Of a DNA stretch of 64,000 nucleotides, positions 12,101-20,891 are shown one piece after another (position 1 is the stretch's first letter; each line of letters opens with the position of its first letter). Both the position numbers and the translations under genes were made by a program. The stretch is from Nematostella vectensis (taxonomy: Eukaryota > Cnidaria > Anthozoa > Actiniaria > Edwardsiidae): assembly GCF_932526225.1 (NCBI RefSeq), contig NC_064041.1, forward strand, positions 7,523,042 through 7,587,041, written 5' to 3'. The notes below the pieces were generated by a model that was given only the letters and a program-made list of their open reading frames with translations, had not been told where the DNA came from and searched no databases.

Positions 12101-12368
12101 TCTAAAAAAAATGATGCATTGACACAATGGGACGAAATTATGTGATGAGGTATTCTATAAATTAGCTTGAAAAGAATAATACCTCGTTTACCATCCTGAT
12201 TTACAACCCACACGGAAGCCACTACGTTTTATGTTCGAGTACCTGGGAAGCTATCAAAGCCATTGATTCCGGATGATTGAGCTTTAATCCTCGGGCAAGG
12301 CGCTTCTGTGCCAGGAATCCGACTTGGTGAATGAGTAATCCTTCAAGTTCCTTTGGGCTTAGTTTCAT
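179..12368 (-). CDS. Urease, 5' (gamma + beta region) part of a fused eukaryotic-type urease gene; continues beyond left edge
   Basis: Urease hydrolyses urea to ammonia and carbamate at a nickel centre. Seven exons join in phase with GT/AG sites: 12243-12368, 10296-10362, 7964-8046, 2841-2963, 1492-1617, 850-927 and 179-258, about 227 residues. Exon 1 opens with [15 protein letters not shown] and carries the gamma-domain signature [13 protein letters not shown]. Exon 2 has LIRDG; exon 3 [13 protein letters not shown]; exon 4 [19 protein letters not shown]; exon 5 the beta-domain stretch LNSGRQTV...DRPIQ; exon 6 [10 protein letters not shown]; exon 7 [11 protein letters not shown]. Fusion of the bacterial UreA-like and UreB-like parts in one chain is the plant/fungal/animal arrangement. 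The catalytic alpha domain is not in the window. Introns are stuffed with repeats, but every visible exon is open and in phase, so the gene looks alive. Spliceosomal introns argue against bacterial contamination. Family assignment is very secure; the exact 5' end is inferred from the first ATG. Confidence 0.93.
259..849. repeat. Urease intron 6 with a short 35-bp minisatellite
   Basis: Between about 310 and 505 a 35-bp unit containing TTGGGTCTCTTTCAGC is repeated about five and a half times. It gives a small spurious open frame. Each unit holds a CTTTCAG on the plus strand, but the host gene is on the minus strand. No gene is seen in the rest of the intron. Confidence 0.7.
1057..1264. mobile_element. 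MITE, Tc/mariner-like, copy 1 (urease intron 5)
   Basis: Terminal inverted repeats TATACACCTATTTCAA at the left and its complement at the right bracket about 200 bp. TA dinucleotides at both ends fit a Tc1/mariner-type target duplication. Related ends recur near 21415-21645 and 47471-47733. It has no coding capacity. Confidence 0.6.
3205..3342 (+). repeat. 5' LTR of the Ty3/gypsy-type element
   Basis: A 138-bp repeat starting TGTTGTAG and ending TTATTACA, identical to 7652-7789. It contains AATAAAATAG near its end, a likely polyadenylation signal region. Confidence 0.95.
3431..7507 (+). CDS. Gag-Pol polyprotein of Ty3/gypsy-type LTR retrotransposon (1358 aa)
   Basis: This is a single uninterrupted frame. 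Order: Gag-like N-terminus; a CCHC zinc knuckle [14 protein letters not shown] near residues 234-247, preceded by an irregular Cys-rich partner; aspartic protease with DTGAEGN near 330; reverse transcriptase with TDDIVVYG near 630 (the usual YxDD is here ITDD); RNase H with [13 protein letters not shown] near 778 and HTDHKPL; integrase with an HH-CC zinc domain near 993-1035 and a D-D-E catalytic triad near 1057, 1110 and 1144. The second integrase Asp sits in GHDTQF instead of the common DNGPQF. A basic, Pro-rich tail ends the protein. Gag and Pol share one frame with no frameshift. It drives reverse transcription and integration of the element. All catalytic residues I can place are kept, so it could be active. 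Confidence 0.95.
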   Translation: MAELTGLTSPRMDWNATDLQQALKKFKATVELYFSGPLKSKSEEEKVSYLLIWTGEEGIELVSTWSLTSDEKKKLSTYWEKFEEYVAPKSNFRLARFKLRTLKQKDDEPVDSFIKKVRLLASECRYDNVDEHIIDALIFGSRRPRVQAKLLELDKTLTLAKAIDIARTEEATSAQLQDIRGTNTIPVHATTHKSPSSHPKTHSRENKQIQTCGNCGTSHNVTQKSLCPANGTKCSNCGKPNHWAKVCRSTKPQGPTPRGRGRRGNRNKSKQQINTLSNENASTAPEPLDSPQLYFHSLTIDSMSRQITQALVNIQVNSSNGTLPLLCKIDTGAEGNVIPLSNYKHIYPESLCDIDGKPLSLAPSDTRITAYGGHEVQHYGTCNLTLLHNGQSSPHEFHVVNTTGPTILGLPTCTAMKLVTLNHSLSKDQAEPAEIRPAQVPKDDPEAKAALLRQYADCFEGIGCFSGEFHITLDPAVPAVVHPPRRVPEALQEPLRKELESLVQQGIITKVDEPTDWVNSLVCSTKRNGSIRLCLDPKDLNCAIKRPHHRTPTLDEVLSKLSGSEYFSIVDARSGYWNIKLDQESSLYTTFNSPHGRFRFLRLPFGLICAQDIFQKKVDETFGDLPGVTGITDDIVVYGRNRKEHDYNLKAVMERARETGLKFNADKCKIASKELVFFGHTLSADGLKLDPAKVEAIYNMDPSTSLTDLQVFLGMTQYLSRFIPNLASTAAVLWDLTRKSSQFQWCPEHQKAVDDIKKLITSPASLQYFDSTKPVVIQVDASQRGLGATLIQDKGPVEYRSKLLTETERRYSNIEREMLAVVHGLEKFHYYAYGRHVQVHTDHKPLEAIFKKHLASAPPRIARMMLRIQKYDIDIRYVPGKDIPLADALSRLNPSPGDTIAGLDVSIHELHLHLNASPTRITQIQEETRKDTTLHSLRAVIAQGWPNKRAECPELLHPYWNYRDELTVADGLVLKGTRIVIPKTLQPDVLQQLHYAHQGAEKCKLRAKGSVFWANINADIDNMVKSCAPCQHNQSMNTKEPLMPHDVPPRPWHTLASDLFSWNGSPYLLLSDYYSKFPIVRKLTNIQSSTVIAHLKGIFEEHGIPDKLVTGHDTQFTSALFKGFSSTYGFIHTTTSPYYKEANGFIERNVQTVKDLLQKCKESGQDPHLAMLCLRTTPLGHTLPSPAELLNSRMYQSNLPATSRHALLNKPDYDANVKLQARQDRQKSYYDRTSKCLQPVYPQDAVRVFNPLNSKWEPGIVRAAAPTPRSHIVDMANGSTLTRNRRHIRPTGEKLSLNNTSATDDYEPVAEPAPNGNQPPTEPRTSTPGTPAKSTPTQSGPPLRRSTRTVKPPDKLNL
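7652..7789 (+). repeat. 3' LTR of the Ty3/gypsy-type element
   Basis: This is a 138-bp copy identical to 3205-3342, preceded by a polypurine tract and followed by the CATAT target duplication. Confidence 0.95.
8487..8847. mobile_element. 361-bp MITE, family A copy 1 (urease intron 2)
   Basis: The ends CATACCTGTCAACTCTCC and GGAGGTTGACAGGTATG form imperfect terminal inverted repeats. A 7-bp duplication, ATGTTAG, flanks it at 8480-8486 and 8848-8854. A second copy, split by another transposon, lies at 55716-57536. It has no coding capacity. Confidence 0.85.
8855..10270. repeat. 27-bp minisatellite with a 377-bp higher-order unit (urease intron 2)
   Basis: The basic unit is 27 bp and contains GGGATAGATATGAACTCACC. 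It alternates with a longer variant holding GATAACCCAAACCCAA. The stretch from about 9425 is repeated almost exactly 377 bp later (from about 9802), so the array evolves by higher-order duplication. Related GATAGGGACATACCC motifs also lie at 8215-8260, left of the MITE. All ORFs inside are repeat artefacts. The array ends about 25 bp before urease exon 2. Confidence 0.9.
10436..10545 (+). repeat. Dispersed repeat B, copy 1
   Basis: A stretch holding CAAGGCGTTTTCTCCTGTAT and TTTTTGGCTGCTAGAAGGGG, then GGGGGCCCCCTAGGCCAC. It matches the reverse complement of 18928-19055. It looks like one end of a dispersed element. Confidence 0.6.
10887..11565. mobile_element. TIR element, Tc/mariner-like (urease intron 1), about 680 bp
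   Basis: Left end CTCAAGTATATTAAGGCCTG and right end complement CTCAAGTGTATTAAGGCTTG form terminal inverted repeats of about 20 bp. Each is flanked by TA (10885-10886 and 11566-11567), fitting a TA target duplication. The 100-codon open frame inside shows no transposase motif, so I call it non-autonomous. Confidence 0.65.
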
Positions 12369-13056
12369 TATTAAAGCTGTTTTTTTAAAGTCGCTATTTT
12401 ACGCTCTCACACTCGTAACGGCCTCTGTCCTCCCTCTGACCACAGGTAGCCCAAGGCAATGGTTTTGAAGCTTGTTCGTCCGTAGCTTGGAATCGGCTGT
12501 TCTGAGGAATAAAACGGGTGGATTTAAGTATCGATTTTTTTTCTAATGTTGCAATAAAATTGTCTTGAAACTTAGAATATGTCTTGTTGTTGTCAAATTT
12601 TTGTATAATGCGATTTTTGGGTGGTTTTTCTTCACGAAATATATAGCTTTCTTCACCCTACTAGCATTTTTAAGCTGAAAATGTTCTTAACGATGTTCTT
12701 TACTCCGTGATTCCGCATTTATCACAATGCCTAAAGTTATGCGGTGGCTAATATATGCAGCTAGGTGCTTCAGTGGTTTTTAACCATGCTAATCTGCGGG
12801 CTTGTCGCGTAGTTGCAAAGCCGTTTGACTACAACCTTTTGTCAAACGACTATACATTTAGCCCCGCTCAACAGCGGCAATTTCTGTGAGTATTGCTATC
12901 TCAGCAACGTCCAGTTGGGCACGAAACAAATTAAATTTTGTTTAGCTACATCACCCCCCCCCCCCCCCCTATTTAGAATTAACAAAACGCTAGTAATGTT
13001 TGAACCAGCTATGTAGTTGCTGTTTGCATTGCGGTTTGATTTATTTTGGAGGTTTA
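12369..13056. other. Upstream region of urease; no gene seen
   Basis: This is the 5' flank of urease on the minus strand. At 12441-12590 it holds a dispersed repeat with TTTTGAAGCTTGTTCG, related copies of which lie at 18727-18840 and about 19628-19700. A poly-C run lies at about 12953-12969. No further coding signal is seen. Confidence 0.5.
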
Positions 13057-13159
13057 TAGGCTATGCGGAGACGCGACAGGGCCTATAAAAAGGCGCGAGT
13101 ACTAGTAAAGAAGAGACCTTAACACCTAGAGAATCTCCGCAACTCCACAAGTAAGAAGC

Positions 13160-13395
13160 TTAAAGCCGCATTGTCACCAGTTTACTTCCGATTGATTACG
13201 TAACAATCTCTGATGATTTTTAACGGAAACGGCGGAAAATATTTCAAAATTTTAAAATCAGTGTGTCTTTTGGAAGTTTCTTCGGGGATTTGACTGATAA
13301 TTTAGAGCGGATGGCCCGTTTTATAGCGCGGATTCTAATAGATTCTTTTGTCTTTTGACGGCTGAGGAAGTAAACTGGTGACAATGCGGCTTTAA
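13160..13395. mobile_element. 236-bp MITE with TTAA target duplication, inserted in the LINE
   Basis: A perfect inverted repeat of 30 bp (13160-13189 against 13366-13395), whose outer four bases are TTAA at both ends, gives AGCCGCATTGTCACC as the likely element end. TTAA duplications are typical of piggyBac and Kolobok families. Removing one TTAA plus the element restores the LINE reading frame across the site, so it landed in the LINE after the LINE inserted. Confidence 0.85.
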
Positions 13396-13705
13396 GGAGG
13401 CACACAGCAGACACGTCAACGAGGTTATGAATGGAATCTCTCCACCAGACCCGGGTGCTTCTCGTCCCCTCGGTGTTAAAAGAGCCTGGTGCTACTTGAA
13501 GCTCCTGCGATCCGAATCCCTCGGCATACCAACATTCTTCTCGGATGGACGCGTGTGCGCGTCTGACGCGGCTAAAGCAGAGGCCCTTCGAGCACAATAC
13601 AACAGTGTATTTACTCGCAAAAATCTTTCAGATATTCCAGCTATTCCTGGCTCGCCATACCCAGACTTACCAGAAATCTCCTTCTCTGGGGCCGGCGTAC
13701 GGAAG

Positions 13706-16700
13706 CTCCTCCAGGACATAAAGGCTGACAAGGCACATAGCTCCTCCAGGACATAAAGGCTGACAAGGCACATAGCTCCTCCAGGACATAAAGGCTGACA
13801 AGGCACATAGGTCCTCCAGGACATAAAGGCTGACAAGGCACATAGCTCCTCCAGGACATAAATGCTGACAAGGCACATAGCTCCTCCAGGACATAAAGGC
13901 TGACAAGGCACATAGCTCCTCCAGGACATAAAGGCTGACAAGGCACATAGCTCCTCCAGGACATAAAGGCTGACAAGGCACATAGCTCCTCCAGGACATA
14001 AAGGCTGACAAGGCACATAGCTCCTCCAGGACATAAAGGCTGCAAGGCACATAGCTCCTCCAGGACATAAAGGCTGACAAGGCACATAGCTTCTCCAGGA
14101 CATCAAGGCTGACAAGGCACATAGCTCCTCCAGGACATAAAGGCTGACAAGGCAAATAGCTCCTCCAGGACATAAAGGCTGACAAGGCACATAGCTCCTC
14201 CAGGACATAAAGGCTGACAAGGCACATAGCTCCTCCAGGACATAAAGGCTGACAAGGCACATAGCTCCTCCAGGACATGAAGGCTGACAAGGCACATAGC
14301 TCCTCCAGGACATCAAGGCTGACAAGGCAAATAGCTCCTCCAGGACATCAAGGCTGGCAAGGCACATAGCTCCTCCAGGACATCAAGGCTGGCAAGGCAC
14401 ATAGCTCCTCCAGGACATAAAGGCTGACAAGGCACATAGCTCCTCCAGGACATAAAGGCTGACAAGGCAAATAGCTCCTCCAGGACATAAAGGCTGACAA
14501 GGCACATAGCTCCTCCAGGACATAAAGGCTGACAAGGCACATAGCTCCTCCAGGACATAAAGGCTGACAAGGCACATAGCTCCTCCAGGACATAAAGGCT
14601 GACAAGGCACATAGCTCCTCCAGGACATAAAGGCTGACAAGGCACATAGCTCCTCCAGGACATAAAGGCTGACAAGGCACATAGCTCCTCCAGGACATCA
14701 AGGCTGACAAGGCACATAGCTCCTCCAGGACATAAAGGCTGACAAGGCACATAGCTCCTCCAGGACATAAAGGCTGACAAGGCACATAGCTCCTCCAGGA
14801 CATCAAGGCTGACAAGGCACATAGCTCCTCCAGGACATAAAGGCTGACAAGGCACATAGCTCCTCCAGGACATAAAGGCTGACAAGACACATAGCTCCTC
14901 CAGGACATAAAGGCTGACAAGGCACATAGCTCCTCCAGGACATAAAGGCTGACAAGGCACATAGCTCCTCCAGGACGTAAAGGCTGACAAGGCACATAGC
15001 TCCTCCAGGACATAAAGGCTGACAAGGCACATAGTTCCTCCAGGACATAAAGGCTGACAAGGCACATAGCTCCTCAAGGACATAAAGGCTGACAAGGCAC
15101 ATAGCTCCTCCAGGGCATAAAGGCTGACAAGGCACATAGCTCCTCCAGGACATCAAGGCTGACAAGGCACATAGCTCCTCCAGGACATAAAGGCTGACAA
15201 GGCAAATAGCTCCTCCAGGACATCAAGGCTGACAAGGCACATAGCTCCTCCAGGACATAAAGGCTGACAAGGCACATAGTTCCTCCAGGACGTAAAGGCT
15301 GACAAGGCACATAGCTCCTCCAGGACATAAAGGCTGACAAGGCACATAGTTCCTCCAGGACATAAAGGCTGACAAGGCACATAGCTCCTCCAGGACATCA
15401 AGGCTGACAAGGCACATAGCTCCTCCAGGACATCAAGGCTGACAAGGCACAAAGCTCCTCCAGGACATCAAGGCTGACAAGGCACATAGCTCCTCCAGGA
15501 CATAAAGGCTGACAAGGCAAATAGCTCCTCCAGGACATAAAGGCTGACAAGGCAAATAGCTCCTCCAGGACATAAAGGCTGACAAGGCACATAGTTCCTC
15601 CAGGACATAAAGGCTGACAAGGCACATAGCTCCTCCAGGACATAAAGGCTGACAAGGCACATAGTTCCTCCAGGACATAAAGGCTGACAAGGCACATAGC
15701 TCCTCCAGGACATAAAGGCTGACAAGGCACATAGCTCCTCCAGGACATCAAGGCTGACAAGGCACATAGCTCCTCCAGGACATAAAGGCTGACAAGGCAC
15801 ATAGCTCCTCCAGGACATAAAGGCTGACAAGGCACATAGCTCCTCCAGGACATCAAGGCTGACAAGGCACATAGCTCCTCCAGGACATAAAGGCTGACAA
15901 GGCACATAGCTCCTCCAGGACATAAAGGCTGACAAGACACATAGCTCCTCCAGGACATAAAGGCTGACAAGGCACATAGCTCCTCCAGGACATAAAGGCT
16001 GACAAGGCACATAGCTCCTCCAGGACGTAAAGGCTGACAAGGCACATAGCTCCTCCAGGACATAAAGGCTGACAAGGCACATAGTTTCTCCAGGACATAA
16101 AGGCTGACAAGGCACATAGCTCCTCAAGGACATAAAGGCTGACAAGGCACATAGCTCCTCCAGGGCATAAAGGCTGACAAGGCACATAGCTCCTCCAGGA
16201 CATAAAGGCTGACAAGGCACATAGCTCCTCCAGGACATAAATGCTGACAAGGCACATAGTTCCTCCAGGACATAAAGGCTGACAAGGCACATAGGTCCTC
16301 CAGGACATAAAGGCTGACAAGGCAAATAGCTCCTCCAGGACATAAAGGCTGACAAGGCACATAGCTCCTCCAGGACATAAAGGCTGACAAGGCACATAGC
16401 TCCTCCAGGACATAAAGGCTGACAAGGCACATAGCTCCTCCAGGACATCAAGGCTGACAAGGCACATAGCTCCTCCAGGACATAAAGGCTGACAAGGCAC
16501 ATAGCTCCTCCAGGACATAAAGGCTGACAAGGCACATAGCTCCTCCAGGACATAAAGGCTGACAAGGCACATAGCTCCTCCAGGACATAAAGGCTGACAA
16601 GGCACATAGCTCCTCCAGGACATAAAGGCTGACAAGGCACATAGCTCCTCCAGGACATAAATGCTGACAAGGCACATAGCTCCTCCAGGACATCAAGGCT

Positions 16701-17169
16701 GACAAGGCACATAGCTCCTCCAGGACATAAAGGCTGACAAGGCACATAGCTCCTCCAGGACATAAAGGCTGACAAGGCACATAGCTCCTCCAGGACATAA
16801 AGGCTGACAAGGCACATAGCTCCTCCAGGACATAAAGGCTGACAAGGCACATAGCTCCTCCAGGACATAAAGGCTGACAAGACACATAGCTCCTCCAGGA
16901 CATAAAGGCTGACAAGGCACATAGCTCCTCCAGGACATAAAGGCTGACAAGGCACATAGCTCCTCCAGGACATAAAGGCTGACAAGGCACATAGCTCCTC
17001 CAGGACATAAATGCTGACAAGGCACATAGTTTCTCCAGGACATAAATGCTGACAAGGCACATAGCTCCTCAAGGACATAAAGGCTGACAAGGCACATAGC
17101 TCCTCCAGGGCATAAAGGCTGACAAGGCACATAGCTCCTCCAGGACATAAAGGCTGACAAGGCACATAG
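13706..17169. repeat. 99-copy, 35-bp minisatellite born from LINE coding sequence
   Basis: The unit begins CTCCTCCAGGACATAAAGGC and ends GGCACATAG. The span of 3464 bp equals 99 x 35 minus the single base lost near 14042. The unit is the LINE's own sequence for LLQDIKADKAH, and the right edge runs straight back into the LINE frame at 17170. Point variants (GACAAGACAC, ATAGTTCC, CCTCAAGG, CAGGGCAT) recur about 1050 and 945 bp apart, showing higher-order blocks of about 27-30 units. Since 35 is not a multiple of three, long open frames cycle through all frames; none is a real gene. Confidence 0.97.
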
Positions 17170-18560
17170 CCCCGACGCTGTTCCCGCGCCTTTCCTGAAG
17201 GAAACGGCAGCAGAGTTGGCCACGATGCTCACCCTTGTCTTCCAACAGTCATTCGACCAAGGAACTTTTCCATGTGCCTGGAAGGCAACAGGGTGGATCC
17301 TAAGAACTATCGACCAGTCTCGCTGACCTCTTTAGTATCTAAGGTCATGGAACATGTGGTGTGTAGAGCACTTGCTTTTCATCTAAGTACAAAAAATTTT
17401 ACATCCCATCTCCAGCACGGGTTCCAGCAAGGCCTCTCTTGTGCAACTCAACTGGTCTCAGAAGTCCACGACTGTGCATCGGCGCTCAACGCTCACGGTC
17501 AGGTTGACGTTATCTTTCTGGACTTTGCAAAGGCATTCGACAGTGTCCCTTATGAACGCCTTCTTGCTAAGGCCGAGTTCTATGCCTTCCTGGTTGGGCG
17601 TAGACAGTGAGTCTGGTCCCCAGTGCTATTCGTCCTCAGGGCACCGTACTCGGCCCGGTCCTGTTCCTTTTATTTATCAACGACCTACCGTCCGGCATTC
17701 AGTCTAACTGTTTGCAGATGACAGTGTCCTATACCGCTCTATTTGCTCCCCGTCCGACCAAGCCATCCTGCGACAGGACCCCCTCACTTAGAGACTTGGG
17801 CAAGAAAATGGCAACTCTCGTTTGCCCCAAGCAAGTGTTTCAAATTGTCCATCACACAGAAACGACAGCCGCTGATCGCGCCCTTCTTTTTCTGCGGCTC
17901 CACTCTAGAGGGCGTGAGTTTCCAGAAGTACCTGGGGGTCTTAATTACATCAACGCTCAGTTGGAGCAAACAGGCAGAAGAGGTGAACGCCAAAGCCACT
18001 CGGGTCTTAAACATCCTACAAAGAAGCATCTCCTCGTGTTCGCCGACCGTCAAGGAGAGAGCCTACACGTGCCTTGTGAGACCAATTGTCGAATACGCGA
18101 CTGTTGCGTGGAGCCCCTATACTCATCGGGATATCAAGTGTGTGGAGTCCGTACATCGCCCCGCCGCTCGCTTTGTGCTGAGCGATTGTAAACGAGACAG
18201 TAGCGTTGCAGACATGCTTGTTAGGTTAGGCTGGCAGTCATTAGAACATCGTAGGCTAGTTTACGACATGGCAATGTTTTATAAGATCAACTTCGGGCTT
18301 ACCAAAATCTTTTCCCGGCGGACATCCAAGAAAAGGCCTTCTATTATTCTACCAGGAGCACCACTCGTAATAGTTCTCAGCTCACATACCCTGCATCTAC
18401 AGTCAACGATCATAAGTTTTCTTTTTTTATCCGCTCCATTACAGTATGGAACTCCATTCCGCAAACTATTTTCGACCCCTCCATAATATCAAGCAGTTCT
18501 GTTCTCTCTTTAGTAGCGAGCTAGTCCGACCAAGAGTGTGCCTTGTCGTGCGTCTTGTTG

Positions 18561-20891
18561 CTCTTTTGTTTGTTTGATTGTTTGTCTGTTATTTATTTAT
18601 TTCGCTTGTTGTTATAATAATGCCTTGGCGCACGCTGGCTGTTGCTGTCCCTCATTGTCGGATTACCTCGCTCTATTGGAAATTATTATATTAAAGATTT
18701 TAAAGATGTTGCAGTGTAGTGAATAGCCCACAGGTAGCCAAGGCAGTTGTTTTGAAGCTTGTTCAGAGTTAAAACGAGTGGAAGTGTATGCAGCGTATTT
18801 GTTAAATGCCTTGACTTAGAAAATATTTTGGTTCAGTCTTATTAATTTCCAATTCACGGATAAGGAATGTTTTTCTAACAAAAAAAATGAAAAACTTGTT
18901 TTCGACACCCGGTCAAGTTACTTTGCGTGCAGGGGGCGTAGCCAGGGGGGTGGCCTAGGGGGCCCGCCCCCCTTTTAGCAGCCAAAAATAGAGTAAATGT
19001 ATGAGACATTATCTAAAATACAGGAGAAATTGCCTTGAAAGTGGTCTGAGCAGCATGACTGAAAAACATGACGTGACTCTTCAAATAAGCCCATTTCACA
19101 TCGAATGAGGCGGAGAATTTCTCTGAGTACTTAGTAACTTATAGCAAACAAAATATCAAAGGCAACTTTTTTGAAATTGATGGGACTTTCTGTAAAGTGT
19201 CATTAAAATTTAAGCTTTTCGTCCCTGAACTGATACACAGGGCAATGATGATCAAGGAAAAATTATCTTAAAAAACCAAAATCTGGTTATGTGCACTTCG
19301 GCCTCACGTAATTTGTGTTTTTCAGTCCGTAATACAAGGAACCCATAGCCATTGTTAGAAATTGTGTTTTCTCTCTCTATCTGGAATTGCGCGTTTTCCA
19401 GGTTTTTCCGTCATGTCGGTCTGAGCAACTTCCCCTTGGCGCCCGGTCCCCGACACGCTATCCGAAACGTGCCCGAACTGCCGACTTTTCTATTTAAATA
19501 CGGAGAGCGCGTCGCAAGCAAAGCACATTTCAGCCATAAAAGAGGGGTTTTTTTTGGTTTATTATCATAATTCTAGCCCAACAAACTCTGTTCCTTTTGC
19601 CCTTGGGATATTTCAATGCATCAGTCAGACCACAGGTAGCCCGGGCAATGGTTTCGAAGCTTGTTCGTAGCGTGGAATCCGCTCTGGTATGTTTTGGCAC
19701 ATGTAAGTGTTCCCTGGCATAGGTCTGCAATACCTGCCTTTGTTTGTTTTTTCTTTCTCGAGAATCTCGACGGGATTTGATTTGAGTGCTACCGAAAATG
19801 GCCTCAAACCTTGTAAAAATACACTTTTTTAATAAGAACCTTTTTCATAAGAACGTCCAGGCCAAGGTAGTTCGTCCAGGTAGTTCGTGCTATTTGCATG
19901 AGGCCTAACATTGCAGAGTCCAGTAAAACTCGAGGTGCTATGTAACAACCAGAAGACGCTTTGGTTTGGGGGTAGGTACCGGGTTTTACTTCTGTACGTT
20001 GTTACATACACGACGGAGGACAAAAAGATGTTTACAGGATGTTTACAATAACTTCTGGAGTATCTACCGCATCCCCTTTATGCTCCTGAGACGCCAAGCC
20101 CAAACGGGAAACTTTCACTAATACCCCAAAAAGCGTCCAGCTTTGTTTAGATAAGGTTGGTTTTGAGCCAATGGGTGTACGAAGGGCGACCTTCTTACGG
20201 TGGGTAGGTGGTGGGTAGGAGGAGACCAGTTAGTTACCCTTGGACTGCCGTGACCAACGTAATGATTACATGGTTATTATTGACTACGAAGGTAACACGC
20301 TAAATGCTTGCTGCGCTAGTGCGCATGGCAAGCTTCACGCGTGATCACAATGATTGACAGAATTCCAACTTCCTAAATACCGAACCTGGCTGTATTAGAG
20401 TTTTACTAGACCTAGATGATACCTAGAAATAACTGCTCCAGATCCAGCTTTCTACCGATAGTTGAATGCTCACGAGACGGGACTAGGCGCTGGATTTACG
20501 ATTCTCTACTATCACTTGAAAACAATTTGGACACGCCTACAGTTGGGGAGGTTAAGCTTACATTGACCACTTACTAAACAAAAACTCCCGGCACAAGTTG
20601 GCGGTAAATGGTCTAAAATGATGAGGTTAAAAAAATAGCGAAACCAGTCACCTCGCTTTAATTTCCCGCGTGACAAGTACTAGCGTATCCCGAAACCCTG
20701 CGATTATTTTCTCGCGCGTGACAGTTTACACACAGTAGACGAAATACATTCCTACCAGTTAATGTTACTTTTCACCATCCATCGTTATGCTTGCGGCAAA
20801 ACTTCCATTGTACTTTCCCCGGCTTGCTCTATAGAAATCTTAGTGTGAAGTTCCATTGCGAAGGAGTTTTTGTAGACGGGTATCTGAAGTT
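18561..20891. other. Gene-poor spacer between the LINE and P450 gene A
   Basis: It holds dispersed repeat copies at 18727-18840 and 19628-19700 (TTTGAAGCTTGTTC type) and the inverted copy of repeat B at 18928-19055. I see no exon with conserved motifs. Confidence 0.5.
18928..19055 (-). repeat. Dispersed repeat B, copy 2 (inverted)
   Basis: It contains GGGGGCCCGCCCCCCTTTTAG and CAGCCAAAAATAGAGTAAAT followed by TACAGGAGAAATTGCCTTGA, the reverse complement of the 10436-10545 repeat with scattered changes. Together they bracket the LINE region in inverted orientation. Confidence 0.6.

Larger units (their letters stand above)
13057..18560 (+). pseudogene. Dead CR1/Jockey-type LINE, interrupted by a MITE and a minisatellite
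   Basis: Non-LTR retrotransposon ORF2 remnant. Pieces in order: a basic linker at about 13060-13158 with an in-frame stop; after the MITE, 13396-13740 with GIPTFFSDGR and the pre-RT motif KLLQDIKADKA; after the minisatellite, 17170-17600 with NYRPVSLTSLVSKVMEH, HGFQQGLSC and the RT catalytic-core motif DVIFLDFAKAFDSVP; 17630-17730 with PQGTVLGPVLF and FADDSVLY (the RT active-site aspartates, cut by frameshifts); 17740-18480 with KYLGVLI, RPIVEYATVAW and a C-terminal R-rich stretch. At least three frameshifts and a stop are seen. The endonuclease end is missing, as in most 5'-truncated copies. It no longer encodes an enzyme. Confidence 0.88.

Noticed and set aside
13244-13597. 117-codon minus-strand ORF
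   Set aside because: It overlaps the TTAA MITE and the antisense of LINE coding sequence.
15468-17165. Long minus-strand ORF of 565 codons, and several others of 200-290 codons nearby
   Set aside because: They are frame-cycling translations of the 35-bp minisatellite, whose unit has no stop on that strand; no known protein motif.
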